DNA from: Dryocola sp031988645
GTDB taxonomy: Bacteria; Pseudomonadota; Gammaproteobacteria; Enterobacterales; Enterobacteriaceae
Direction of reading: 5' to 3'
NCBI RefSeq assembly: GCF_051307045.1
Contig: NZ_CP150452.1
Span: 3,844,001 to 3,908,000 of the forward strand
Length of the DNA: 64,000 nucleotides
The notes under the pieces are model-generated. The model searched no databases. It was not told the DNA's origin and saw only the letters and a program-made list of their open reading frames with translations. A program made the position numbers and the translations under genes. Positions within the stretch are counted from its first letter, which is position 1. Every line of letters begins with the position of its first letter. Of the stretch, positions 7,246-19,921 are shown one piece after another.

Positions 7246-10200
7246 CGAGTTATTCTCAGCCGCATTCTTTCCGGCCTGAGCACCCGCTGTTGTGCCAGCA
7301 GAGTTACCGCTAGCCAGATTCCCCGCCAGCCCTGATGCCAGAGTTGCCAGGTTGCTGATCAGCTGCTTGTCACTTTCACTCAGCTCACTGTTGCTCTTGC
7401 CTGGGAACATTTGATCTTTAATGGCTCGGGCAGCCAGTTCACCGCTCAACGCTCCTGCCGCACCAGCTGCGGCGCTGTTCCCCTGTAGTGAAGCGACAAC
7501 GCCACCCAGAACGGCATGGGCTATCAGCGCTTCATCATCGCTGAGACCGGAGCGGTGTCCGATAATATTCGCCAGTTCCGGGGCCGATGCTCCAGCCAGA
7601 GCGCCAGCCAGGTTGCCACCACCAGCCAGAGCGGTCAGCGCTCCGGTCACTGCCTGAAGCCCGCGCTGAACCACGCCGCCCGTGCCATAGAATGACGAGG
7701 CGTTGTTGTACGCACGTTCCGCCACAGCCGCATCGTCAGCAGGTTTCCCTTCCTTCGCCAGTTGCTGACGCGCTTCTTCCAGCGAAGCCGGATCTTTCGC
7801 CGCTTTACGTCCGGCCAGATCGCCCTGCGTTCTTGCCACATCGGCGGCCTGAGAGCCCACTTCACCAATCAGCTGAATTTCCTGCAGCCGTTTCTGCTCT
7901 TTCTCTTTGTCGAAGATCGGGCTGATGCTGTCGTTGGCGTGCTCTGTATCGCGACTCAGGTCAGCGACATCCTGTTTCTGGTTATTCTTGTCGCGGATGG
8001 TGATGGTGCCATCAGCGACAGCAGCCTGAGTTGTGCCTTCGGCATGACCTTTATTACCGCCGCCTGCCAGCAGGGCATTCGCCGCATTGCTCGCAAACTG
8101 CCCGGCGATGCTGCCACCGGTATTGAAAGAGCCGCCCGTGTGCTGAGTTTTGAAATCCGCTTCATTATGGATATCGCTGAAGCCCAACGTTCCGGTATCA
8201 AGGTTGTTCTTATCCGCCCTGGCCGTGGAAGCGATAACCGCGCCATCCAGCTGGGTGTGATTGCCGACTGTGATATCGAAACCGCCATCCCCGGCAAACA
8301 TCCCGGTTTGTTCCGCCACCGAGTCGAAGCGACTCTTCATCTTGTCCTGGCTGACGCTCATATAAGCCGAACCGGACATGGAGCCGAAGGTGAAGCTTCC
8401 GCCTCCGGCAACGCTGGTCTGCTTGCTGTCGTAGTCGTTATTGTCCTGCTGGCTGCGCATCAGCAGGTCGTGACCCACGTCGGCGACAATTTTGTTGCCG
8501 TTGACCAGCGCGCCATCGAGTACGGTGTCATTCCCACTTTTGATAGTGACGGTTTTACCGCTGTCGATGGTGGTTTCGGTCCAGTCGGTACCGTTGCCCT
8601 TGTCCTTACCGTGAGCAGAGTTGCCATTAGCGAAGACGCTGATCCCCCAGCCACCGCTGCCGACACCGATGCCAATACCCACACCACCACCACTGCTGCT
8701 GTTCTTACCCGTGGTCTGCTGTGTATTGGCTGCACCCGCCAGCAGGATGTCGTTTTTCGCATCCAGCACGGTGTCACCGCCTGCCTTTAACTGGCTTCCG
8801 GCAATCACGATATCCCCGCTGTTCGGGCCTTTGTTTTTCCCGGTTGCCGTGATGGAGAGATTGTTGCCCACGTTCAGCGTACTGCCCGTGACTTCATCAC
8901 TCCGCACATGTTGCTCAGATTTTGACTTTTGCGTGGTGAGAGAAGCGCTGACGCCGATAGCGTTAGTGCTCGGGTTTTCAGTATTCCCACTGTCAGCAGC
9001 ATCCAGAGCAACGGCCTGCCCGGCCTGCATGCCGGAAAGAACTGATTTTGTCGCCTGAAGTGCAGCTAAACGGCCATCACTTTCATTTTTCGCATCCTGC
9101 GCTGAGTTTACAGCGTTGTTTATGGCTCCACCCACCGCGCCCGAAAGCGCCAGCGTCAGCCCGCTTTTCTTCTGTTCGAAGGTTTCATCGCGGGTGCGCC
9201 TGTCGTGGCCCGGATCGATGATAACGCTGCTGCCGCTGAGGCTCATGTCCTTCCCGGCAATCAGGTCTGCGCCACCAATATGCGCCTGGTTGCCGGCAGC
9301 GATAACCACGTTGCCGCCCGTAGAGCCGACGGTGCTGAAGCTCTGGCTTTGCGTGGTGCCCGCCTCGCGCAGGTCATGGGTGGATTTGCTGCTGCCGACG
9401 GTGATGCCGATACCGCCGGTGCCCATCAGGCCGCTCTTCTTCTCTTCCTTAAAGCGCCAGGAGGAGTCGGTGTTGGTCGCCGCTACAATATCGACGTTGT
9501 TACCTGCACCCAGCGCCACGGTGTTATCGCCCACCACGGAGGAGCCTTTCACCAGCAGGTTGTTGCCCGCCTGAACGGTGACGTTATCGCCGGAAAGCAG
9601 GGTGCCTGCTTCACGGGTCGCGCTGTCTTCCTCGATGGTGTGGGTCGTTTTCTTGCTGAGGAACCCTTTTTTGGTCTTCGTCTCTTCCCTGTAGTGGTAG
9701 TCACTTTCCGTCGCCGTGGTCAGGTTCACATCGCGGCCTGCCGCCACGCCGATATCGCCGCTGGCGGTCACCTGTGCGGCTTCGCTGTTCACGTCGCGTC
9801 CGGCGATAATCGTGGTGTTGCCGGAGCTTGCGATTTCAGTGCCCTGCTGGCGTACCGACTCGTTAATTTCGACTTTTTTCTTCGCGGTGTAGCTGCTCCC
9901 TGCCGTGGTTTCCTCTGCCATCAGATTCACGTCGCGCCCGGCCTGCATTGCCACATCATTTTCTGCGGCCAGGCCCGCCGCCTGGCTGGTGATGTCCCGG
10001 CCTGCGGCTAATGTCAGGTCACCTCCGCTGCTGACGGTGGTGCGGGCAATATCCGTGCCGTGGGTTTCGCTTTTGCCCCGGCTGGCGTTTTCGCCGGTCT
10101 GCGCGGCGTTAAGGTTCAGGTCGTTGCCCGCCACCAGGGTCGCGTTGCCGCCCGCATTCACCGCGCTGGCTGAAAGCGTCAGGTCGTTGCCTGCCTGCAT

Positions 10201-13200
10201 GCCCAGGCTGCCGCCTGCGGTAATGGTGCTGCCGCTTTGGGTCACAGATCCTTTGCTGGTTGCCTCCAGTCCCCGGAAGCCCGACTGGCTGTAGCTGCCG
10301 GTCACCTGGTTTGCCGTGACCGCAATATCGCCCCAGGCGTCCATCAGCAGGTTGCCACCCGCCGCCACGTTAGCACCGGTGATGGCGATATCCCGGCCCG
10401 CGCTCAGGCTCAGCGAGTCAAGCGCGGTAATGGATGCGGTATTGCCCAGCGTGGTGCCGGACAGGCCGGCGTGGCCGTATTTGCCTCCGCCGTCGAGGCT
10501 CCACGTCTCCGCCAGCGTGATGTTGTTAATGCTGCCGTCCAGGCTCTCAAGCGCGACGGTTTTCCCGGATATCGTCGAGCCGATATTATTGATATCACCC
10601 AGCGCGCTTAGCTGCAGCCCGCCGCCCGCCTGCATCAGCCCGGCGTTCAGGTTGCTGATACTGTTCCGGCTGTCGAGGCTCAGGCTGTTGTTCGCACTCA
10701 GGGTGCTGCCGCTGTTGGTAATATTGCCGCCGCTGAGGCTGACGTTATTACCGGCAATCACGCTGCCGTTGTTCACCGTCACGTCTTTCGGCGAGAGGTA
10801 AACTTTCGGGATCATCACCGTCTGGCCGTTGATGGTTGCGGCTTCCCACCACAGGATGCTGTGGTCAAGCGCCGCAATCTGTCCGGCGGTGAGCGACACG
10901 CCAAACTGCAGGCCCAGCGCCTGCTGCGCGCCGGCCGCGTTGTCCATCAGGTACTGCATCTGCTCAAGATCGGAACCGATGCCGTTGATATAGCGGCTGC
11001 CGGTCTGGTTGAGGATGGCATTATTCACATAGCGGGTGTCAAACGCCGCGTCGCCGAGGAAGCGGTAATCGTATTCCGGATGCAGGTTGAGCCTGTCCAG
11101 GAAATAAGACGAGCCGAGGAATTTATTTTGATCTGTGTAAGCGCTGTTGGTTTCCTGCGGAGCACTGCCGGGCTTCATGCCCGTCAGCTTATACAGATCG
11201 CCAAACAGGCTTTGATCGAGCTGGCCAAGGCCATCGAGTTTCGGGTTGGTGACGATCAGGTAAGGGCTGCTCGGATCGGTGGAAGTAACGAAATAGCCGT
11301 TGTTACCGGAAGGAAGCGGATAGATGCTTGTATCCACGCCGCTGCCCTGATGCTGCTTAAGCGTGTTATTGCCCGGATCCTTCAGGCCGGTTCCCTGCAC
11401 GGCACCGTTTTCCAGAGTTGCGGCGTTCCCCAGGCTGGCGTCGCCCTTGCCGTTGACGGCATAGTTATCCAGCCCGGCGAGGTTGCCGCCCGCGCTATCC
11501 AGCCCGCTGCCGCCGTTTATCTGCTGCAGCGCATTTTGCAGCTGGTCGCTCCACTGCGGAGAGCCAACGACAGCTTTATCGGCGTTCGCCAGGTTCTGTT
11601 TCTGTGCGCCGTCGCCGATACTCTGGTTGCTCAGAGTGTTCAGGGATGGCGCAGTAATAGTGCTGCTTACACCGCCTGTATTGGCCGTCGTGGTGGTGTT
11701 GCTGATATCGCTGGTGAAGTTGGCAACGACGTTGCCGCCCGCCTGAATGACGGAACGGTAGATCTCTCCGGGCGCCTGGGTAGTTTCACGACCCACCAGA
11801 TAGAAAGAGAGTATTTGATTATATTTATTGTAGTTATTGTTCTTATTGGATAATCCATTTTCCGGAAGCTCATTTGTTGCATATCCCAGAGGCTGATTTG
11901 GAGCAGTGCCATATTGATAAACAAGGGAATCTGTTGCTGTTCCGCTCTGCCAGCTTTGATTACTCAGCTGCGCTCCCTGCAACATAATATTTTTTGCAGC
12001 TAAGATATTGCTGGCCTGGTTTTCCAATGTGCCAGCAGTAATATTCAGATGCTGACCGGATGCTATACGGCCCGCTCCTCCGGTACTGTAAACCTCTACG
12101 CTGGTCTGGCTTAGAGCAAATTTTTGTCTAGCGTATTCCTCAAATGGCGCGTAGTAATAAGTTGTTACATCCCAGATAGTACAACCACCATCAGCGCCTC
12201 CACAATGAGTGGCTTCTTCTTGATGATTTGTTGTGTAATACCCATAACTTCCCGATGGCAGAAGAGAATAATGCAACTTCAGGGTCGCATCACCTAAACC
12301 CGGCAGAGATGCACCAGCCGTAGTCACTTCTTTTACTGATAAACCATCCCTTGTATTCAGCAGGTGCCCGGTTTTAACCGTAATATCCCCGCGCTGGGTT
12401 TCGATGCTGCCGGAGGTATTCACCACCTCGGCACTGGCATTGCCCGCCATATCGCGCTGCATCCACAGGCTGTTGCCCGCCAGAATATCGCCGCGCTGGT
12501 TTTTGATGCTGTTCGCCAGCAGATACATATTGTTGCCGGCATACAGCAGGGCGGTGTTTAACAGGTTGCCGACCGCGTTAAGCGTCAGGCTGGCGCTGGT
12601 GCCGGTAAAACCGTTCACCGTGATATTGCCGCTGCTGTTTACCGTAATATCACCGCCGGCCTGCAATGTTCCGGTGTCGGCTAAGACGATCTGGCTTCCG
12701 GACAGCGTGCTGGCTCCGCTGCCGGTGGTTATCTGGCTGTTATTGGTCAACGCGCCGCCTGCGGCCAGGTTTACGGCCTGGCCCTGCATCACTGCGTTAT
12801 TAGTGATAGCGCCGCTGCTGCTTACCGACAGCGTATTCCCGGCGGCAAGCACGTTTTTAGCGGTGAACGCATTCGTCAGCTTCAGCGTCAGGTTGCCCAA
12901 CGCCACAATCTGACCAGCCTGATCCAACCCCGTGCCGGTCAGCAGCAGATTTCCGCCGCTGAACAGCTTCCCTGCGGCCTGATGATTAACCCGATCTGCC
13001 GTCACGTTCAGCCCGGTGCTGCCCAGCACGGTGCCGCCGTTGGTTAACTGCTGGTAGTTCACCGTCAGGTTGCCGCCCTGTGCCATGCCCGTATTCGTCA
13101 GGCTGTTTCCGGCGAGGATGCCCTGCTGCTCCGCAAGCAGCGTCCCGTTATTTATCGCCGTGGTGGCATTCAGCGCCAGCTGGCCCCGCCTGCAGCCAGC

Positions 13201-16200
13201 CGTTATTCGTCAGGGAGCCGCTGGAGAAGGTCAGCTCCCCGCCGGAAAGTATCTTCCCGTCGTTTTGGGCGCTGTTCATGCCGCTGATGCGGCTGACGGT
13301 GCCGCCCTGAAGGACGCCGTAGTTAATAAGCGAAGGCGTGGTAACGGTGAGGGTTTTCTGGCTGAGGATGGTGCCCGCTACGCCGTTGTTGAGCTCTCCG
13401 GTCAGGTTCAGCGTCAGGGCATTATCCCCCTGTAAACGCCCGTTATTAGCCAGAGTGGCGCTCTTAACGTCCAGCTCCGCGCCCTGTATGCGGCCGCGGT
13501 TATCCACCGAGGCGGCTTCCAGAGTCAGTTTTCCTGCCGTCAGCAGGGTTTTATCCTGCTGCTGGGTGAATGCTCCGCCAAGGGCGACGGTAAGACCGTT
13601 CACGCCGCTAATCTCGCCGCCGTTGGAGAGGCTGCCGCCTTTGAGCGTAAGATTTTTTGCCAGCCACTGCCCCTGGTTGGACAGGATCAGAGCGTCAAGC
13701 ACCGCGTTGCCGCTGGCGGTAATTTTGCTGCCCGCCGTTGCGGCCAGGTTTCCCGCCAGCGTCATCTGTAACGCGTCCGCGCTCTGGATAGCGCCGCTAT
13801 TTTGCAGGCTTTGTGCGGCCAGCAGTATACGCTGGCCCTGCCAGGCACCCGCGTTGGTGATGTCCCCGCCGTTTACGCTCAGCGTGCCGCCGGTCAGCAT
13901 CTGCCCGCCATTCACCAGCTTCATCAGCGGCGCGGCCATAAGCATACGCGCCGCCAGGGTTTGGCTGGCCTCAAGAGTCAGAGATTCAAGGCCGATTGCC
14001 GTACCGGCGTTGGCGACGCTGATCTGGTTCAGCGTCAGGTTTTTACCCTGCAGCGCCCCGCGGTTATCCAGCGAGTGACCCGTAAGGAACATGTCTCCTT
14101 CGCTCAGCAAAGAGCCGGTGCTGGTCAGCGTCAGGGCGTTAATTTCCAGTCCGCCGTGGCTCAGCAGATCCCCTGAGTTATTCAGCGCTCCGCCCACGTT
14201 CGCGTTAAGCCCGTCCAGACCCAGAAGCGAACCTTCGTGGCGCCAGCCTCCCGCGGTAACAGCAGCGTTCTGGCCCTGAAGCGTCCCGCCCGTGGCGAGC
14301 TGCCCGGCGTTCAGGCTTAGCAGGCCTCCCGCCAGCGTGCGGCTGTTGGCGCCGGTATTCAGCGTATCGCCCGCAATGGACAAGCCTTCCGCGCCCTGCC
14401 ACAGGCCATTGTTAATCAGCGTCTCGCCCGACAAAGTCAGGCCCTTGGCGATGATTTTACCGGTGTTGCTCAGGCCAGCCGCTTCAAGAGAAAGATTGCC
14501 CTGGCTCCAGAGCTGCCCGCCGTTGCTGAGATCGCCGGCGATCCGCCCGGTTAGCCGGTCAATGCCGTTAATGGAGCCGGTGTTAGCCAGCGCCGCCAGA
14601 TCGGCGTCGATCGTTTTGCCCTGCCATGCGCCCGCATTGGTCGTAGCGCCGCTGTTAACCCTGAGCGCACCGCCGCTCAGGAGTTTCCCGCTGTTCTGGT
14701 TATCAAGCCGCTGAGCGGTAATATCAAGGCTGCCTGCTCCCTGAACGGTGCCGCTGTTGCGGGTATCGCCGCTCCGCAGGTCAAGCTTATCCGCCGCCAG
14801 CACGCCGCTGTTATTCAGTGAGCCCACAGCCAGGGCGGCGTTGCCGCGGGCGACAAGCTGCCCGTTATCCAGGTTTTCCAGCGCGCCGCGTAAATCCACC
14901 GTCAGGGTATTTGCCAGAATGCTGCCCCGGTTGGTAAACCCTTCTCCGGTCAGCGACAGCGCGTCGTTTACCTGCAACAGCCCTTCGTTTTCCAGGCTGT
15001 TGAGCGCAAGATTTAGCGCCCCGCCGCTGATAAGCTGCCCGTTCCGGAGGTTACGGATCTGCGGAATCGCCAGCTGCAGCGAGGTATTGCCCTGCAGCAG
15101 ACCGCTGTTTACCAGCGAAGGCGCGGTCAAACTAAGCCTGTCCGCAGCCAGGCTGCCCTGGTTGATGATGCTGCCGGCATAAAGCTCGAAAATGTTCTGG
15201 CTAAGCAGCGTCCCGCCGTTGTACAGCGTGCCCTTTACGTTAGCCGCGAGAGAGTCCTGAGCCTGCAGATAGCCGCCGTTCGTCCACTCATCTGCCGATA
15301 CGACCAGAGTTTTGCCCTGCATGGTCCCCTGATTATCCAGCTTGCGGAAGCCCAGAGTCTGCTGGCCGCCGCTCAGCAGCTGCCCGCCGGTGCGGTTTGC
15401 CAGCGTGCCGCCGGTCAGCGCCAGGCTATCGCCGCCCTGAATCAGGCCGCCGTTGACTAAATCACCGTGGAAGTCCACCGCTTTGGCAATCAGCCAGCCG
15501 CTGTTATCCAGCGAGGCGGCGGACAAATCTATGCCGTGCTGCCCGAGAATTTTCCCCTGGTTACTGAGCGTATTGCTCACGCGCAGGGAAGCTGTTTGCT
15601 CGCTTAAGGCATTACCGGTGTTTATCCACTCGCCCGTAGCCAGATTCAGCGTTTTACCCTGCATCAGTCCGGCGCTGGCCAGCTTCGTGGCCTGAATCTT
15701 GAGGCTGCCACCGCTAAACAGCACGCCGCCCGCATGGTTCAACGTTGCCGCATCAAACGTCAGCTGGTTTGCGCCCTGGATTGTTCCATTGTTTGTCAGG
15801 GACGAGGCTTTTACAGCCGAATCTGCAGCGCTCAGCAGGCCAGCGTTGTTGACCGAAGGCGCCGTAAGAGTGAGAGAATTTGCCGCGCTAACGCTGCCGT
15901 TTTGCGCATTGGTGAACTGTTTTGCCAGCGTAAGCACAAGTGAAGTTGCCTGGAGCGCGCCGCCGTTGGTCAGGGTATCTGCGGCAATCGTCATTTCGCC
16001 GTCGGTTAACACGGCGCCCTGGTTGCCGGCCTCTCTGGCCGCCAGCGACAGCGCGCTGTTCCCCTGGATAGTGCCCTGGTTATTGATGCTGTCGAAACTC
16101 AGGCTCTGCCTGTCCGCCGCAAGCTGGCCTGCGTTATCAAGCGTTTGCCCGCCGAGCGTCAGACTACCCTGCGCCAGCAGCAGACCACCGCGCTGGTTGG

Positions 16201-18061
16201 AAAGGCGGCCACTCTTCGCCGTCAGGTTGGCGGCATTAATCTCGCCGCTGTTGGTCAGAGTATTACCGCTGAGGTTAAGATTACCGCCTGTCGTTATCAG
16301 CCCGGCGTTGGACAAATCAGGAACCGCCAGCGCCAGGCTGCCCTCCGTTGATACCGTGCCGCCGCGCTGGTTATTGAGCAGGGCGGTAACCAGATTCAGC
16401 GTGCGGCTTCCCTGTAGCAGCCCGCTGTTGGTGAGGCTATCGCCGTTAATGGCCAGCGCTGGCGCGATCACCGTTCCGCTGTTGATGATGGCTTTTCCGT
16501 TCAGCGTCGCCGCAGCCGCGCTGCTTTTACCGTTATGCTGGAGGTTATCTGCCGTGACCGTCAGGGCGCCTTTCGCGGCCTGCGTGCCGTTCAGCGTGGC
16601 CTGCCGTGCGGCAAGGCTCATCGCCCCGTCGGTCTGGAGCTGCGCCCCTGACGTGGTGTTCAGGGTATCCGCCTGAACGCTCAGGCCTTTCGCGCCGCTG
16701 ACCGCTCCGGCTATCGCTGTCTGGCCAGCCGTAAGCGTTGCCTTGCCACCGCTTTGCAGCAGGCCGCTGCTGGCAATCTCGCTCCCCTGAATCCGCATAT
16801 TGCCTTCGGAGATAAGCGTACCGCTGTTTGATAGTTTGCCGCCGCCGAGGCTGAGGTCGCGCCCTGCCGTCAGCCTGCCCTGCGTAGCCCCCGTTCCGTT
16901 TGCCACCAGACCGATATCGCGGGCGGCATCGCCCCGGCTGGCGCCGTCCAGCGTCAGGTCCTGCGCCGAGAGAGCGATGTCGTTCCCGGCGGTGAGCTGG
17001 CTGCCGGAGATCTGAATTTTTCCGTTGCCGCCAAGGGAAATATTCCCGTCGCTGGCAAGCTGGCCGCCGTTCACCGTCACATCCTGCCGGGCGGTAACGG
17101 TTAATGGCCCGCCGGCTTTATGCTCGCCGGTCAGCGTAACCGACTCTCCTTTTGCGCTCAGGCTGCCGCTGGCAAGGCTGTTTTTCACCGCAAGCCTGCC
17201 GCTGGCATCAAGGGTGATGTCGCCCTGCCGCGCATTCAGGTTGCCCAGGTTAACGCCTACGCCTTTGTCGCTGGATACCAGGCGAATACGGTTGGCGTAC
17301 ATGCCGCCGAGCGCGCCGGTATCGACCGCAACGACCGGTGCTGCGCCTTCCCCGGCTATTGCCGTGGCGTTACCACTGGCATCAACCCGGTTCGCCCCGG
17401 CGATCACCTTTAAGTCTCTGGCGTGGATCTCCGCATTCACTTCCGTGGCGCGGGCGATAATCGACAGCGCGTCCGTCTGGCTGGCGTTCAGGCCCTGGCC
17501 TTCAATGGTGATGGCACCCTTTTTCACGTCCACCGCCAGCAGGTTACCGGCCGCATCAAAGACCGGTTTGCCGGTGGTCAGGGTGACGTTCGGCGTATTG
17601 ATAAAGCCGCAGCCGTTGCAGGTGATGCCGTACGGGTTGGCGACCATCACGTTCGCCGCTTTGCCCGCCACTTCGGTGAACCCCTGCAGCTGCGAGCGGT
17701 TGCCGCCGTTAACTTCGTTAATGATGCCCCGCGCTTCCCGGCTCGCTTTCAGGTTCGGGTTGTTCTGGATTAAGCCGCCGAGCTGCGTCTGGTTAAGCTG
17801 CCCGGTGGCGTTATTGAGGATAATGCCCTCTTTGCCGACGTTGTAATCTTTGAACTGATTATGGGAAATCCCCGCCCCGTTCGGCGTGGCGATATTTACC
17901 ACCGGCACGCCGTTTCCCGCCTTGTCGATTTGCGTGCCCGGCGCGGACGGCGTAAGGGTTGCGGCTACGGCAGGCAGTAAGGGCTGGGTTGCCAGCATGG
18001 CGCTGATAACCCAGCTAAGCAGGCGTTGATAAAAGCGAACCGGATGCTGCTGATTATCCAT
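6817..18061 (-). CDS. cdiA: CdiA contact-dependent inhibition toxin (filamentous haemagglutinin family), one-base frameshift
   Basis: A giant secreted effector of about 3747 aa once a single extra base is removed. It starts MDNQQHPVRFYQRLLSW with a signal-like hydrophobic segment (residues about 12-33). The TPS haemagglutination domain (about 40-170, with NPNLKASREARGIINEVNGG) and very long FHA-type repeats follow, then a pretoxin region ending in a VENN variant (AENN, nt about 7245-7256). CdiB exports it as a filament on the cell surface. The 140-residue tip (nt 6817-7245) is an HNH/EndoVII-like nuclease. The upstream frame stops at 13148 and the downstream frame opens at about the same place. 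An extra C in the run at 13184-13187 (GGCCCC; GGCCC expected) restores one continuous frame (GWLQAGQLALNATTAINNGT). The overall order is cdiB-cdiA-cdiI. Confidence 0.9.
7240..9656. repeat. 2.4-kb direct repeat, copy 2 (in the resident cdiA)
   Basis: This is the partner of 1035-3451 at a constant offset of 6205 bases. It spans the pretoxin region up to the AENN codons. Protein differences from copy 1 are few, for example HDRRTRDE against HDKRTRDE, MFAGDGG against LYAGDGG, and GNLASGNS against GNLTGGNS. The match ends at the toxin junction, so toxin tips can be swapped without disturbing the stalk. Confidence 0.92.
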
Positions 18062-18074
18062 AATCTTTTGTCCC

Positions 18075-19752
18075 CTAAATCACGAACGCGATGCGGTAGT
18101 AAAGGCTGAAGCGGTCGGGCGCCAGCCAGGCCGGGTACTTCACCGGCAGGCCTACGGTAAACTGGCTTGAGTAATAACGGCTGGCGGTAGAAAGTCCGAG
18201 CGCGCTGCCCCAGAGGGTGCCGGAGGCCCAGGGATCTTTGACATCTTTTTGCAGCCATCCGCCGTCAACGGCCCGCAAGCGCGCTCACCTGGCCGATAAC
18301 CGGCAGGGTAAACAGCACGTAGTTCATTTCGTTGCGCCAGTAGCCGCCGTTATCACCGGACAGGTACTGTTCTTTAAAACCGCGCACCGAGCTTTCGCCG
18401 CCGATGGTCAGGCGTTCGCTGCCGTACAGCCTGTCCGGCGACCACTGGCCGTAAAAACTGGTCAGCCACCACAGGTCATTCGTGACCGGACGCTGGAAGC
18501 TGCCGTTAACGCTCCACTTTTTAAACTCCGCCTTCGGCAGGTCGCCTTTTTTCCCGTGGTCATTTTCTGCGCCAAACCACGGCATGCCGTGGCTGAAGCC
18601 CGGATTGAAGGTCGCCACGCCGCCGAAGATTTTTTGCGTATGGCTGATGCCAAACACCAGGCTGGAGAGTTTGCGGCTGCTGCTGTCGAGCTTCGCGTCG
18701 TTCAGCCAGTTACGGCTGATTTGATGGGTGACGCCCACAGAAGCGCCCGTTTTGATATCCCCGTTGCGAAAGAGAACGCGGGACAAGGTGGCGCGGTGCG
18801 ACACGCTGTCGCCGGTTGACGCCCAGTTAAAACCGTTGTTATTGATGGTGTTGAGGTAATTGCTCCAGCTGTAGCTGTAATCCAGCAGGCTGTAGCCGTA
18901 AGGAACGCTCAGCCCCGCCTGGAAATTTTGCGCGTCGTGCGACGATGAAAAATCGCTGCTGCGCCCGCCGCTGACCAACCATTTATCCGCAAGCCCCAGC
19001 AGGTTATTCCCCGTCAGCGAGCCGCTTATCTGGCCGGTGCCGGTGCTCTTCTGGCCGCTGTTGTCAAAGCCTGCGGAGGCGGAAAGGGGAAATTCCGGCG
19101 TGGCCGTCAGGTTAACGATGGAGTAGCCGGGTCTGTCGGCCGGAAGAATTTCAATCTGTACCGGCGTGCTGCGCACGCGGTTAATCTGCTCCATGCCCTG
19201 CTCAATATCGCGCAGGTTGAGGATCTGACCTTCAAGGCCGGGGAAAGCCATGCTGAGCTGTCGGGACGGCGCGCCTGCGAGGCGAATTTTTTCCAGCCGG
19301 CCTTCCAGCACGGTGATCTGTAATTCGCCGCCTGATAAATCCTGTTCGGTAATAAAGGCCCGGCTGGTTATATAACCCTGCTGAATATACCAGTCCGACA
19401 ATTTATGAATGAGATTATTGATCTTATCCATGCCCAGACACCGTTCAACATACGGATTAAGGAGTTTCAGCCGTGTTTTATCAGAAAGTAGCGTGGCGTT
19501 ATTAATATATATTCTATGAATATTAAAACAGGGCCCCGCCGGGGAAGGCATGGCGCGATCGTAGGGTTTCTCAGGCGTCAGGCTGCGCTGCAGTTCGTCA
19601 CGTTGCTCTTGATTATTAAGCAATAAATTTTGCTGATCCTGATTTATCAGGGCGCGCTCCGCCGGGCTTAAAGGGGCAGACGCCGCCAGAGGGCTAAAGG
19701 CGCCGCAAATAAGGGCAATAACAAGGGAGAATCTGAATTGATAACCCGACAC
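18075..19752 (-). CDS. cdiB: CdiB two-partner-secretion outer membrane transporter, one-base frameshift
   Basis: A ShlB/FhaC-type protein of 558 aa, assembled from two frames. It starts at a GTG at 19752 with GGAAGG six bases upstream, followed by a signal peptide ending about LAASA. The POTRA region includes FNIHRIYINNATLLSD and ITVLEGRLEKIRLAG. A C-terminal beta-barrel has the VRGFKEQYLSGDNGGYWRNE segment of TPS transporters and ends in a Phe-Val-Ile tail. The first frame stops at 18265. Removing one C from 18272-18274 (GGCCC; GGCC expected) reads on as VSALAAVDGGWLQKDVKDPW. It exports CdiA. The cdiA start is only 13 bases downstream, so the two form an operon. Confidence 0.9.
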
Positions 19753-19777
19753 AGGATGCCTTCCATGGAATAAACAG

Positions 19778-19809
19778 GCGTCGGCGCTGATTTATATTAG
19801 CGCCGACGC
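19778..19809 (-). other. Perfect 11-bp stem hairpin in the cdiB leader
   Basis: GCGTCGGCGCT at 19778-19788 and AGCGCCGACGC at 19799-19809 form a perfect stem with a 10-base A/T loop. It lies 25 bases before the cdiB start and 112 bases after the yjcZ stop. It could end yjcZ transcripts, although its T-tail is weak (CTGTTTATT), or shape the cdiB leader. Confidence 0.6.
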
Positions 19810-19828
19810 ACTTGTAACAAAAAGAAAC

Positions 19829-19857
19829 ATTATCCGGAATAAAACATATAAATTAAA
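19829..19857 (-). promoter_or_regulatory. Candidate cdiB promoter
   Basis: On the minus strand TTTAAT (19857-19852) and GATAAT (19834-19829) are separated by 17 bases in the AT-rich gap between yjcZ and cdiB. The -35 is weak. The transcript would begin just before the leader hairpin. Confidence 0.3.
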
Positions 19858-19921
19858 TCTGCGCAAGCATTCAGCTTAGAGTTTCAGATAGCGCCGCTCA
19901 TATATTTCTGACAACGCCTGA

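Noticed and set aside
13148..13200. Programmed frameshifting in cdiA
   Set aside because: There is no slippery heptamer or stimulatory structure, and the same one-base GGCC pattern occurs in nine other unrelated genes.
8000..17000. CRISPR-like or tandem repeat arrays in the cdiA body
   Set aside because: The periodicity is that of degenerate FHA protein repeats, with no conserved DNA repeat and no spacers.
13338..17846. Many long plus-strand open frames opposite cdiA
   Set aside because: They are antisense shadows of a GC-rich, repetitive gene: no ribosome sites, low-complexity proteins, and the cdiA frame explains the region.
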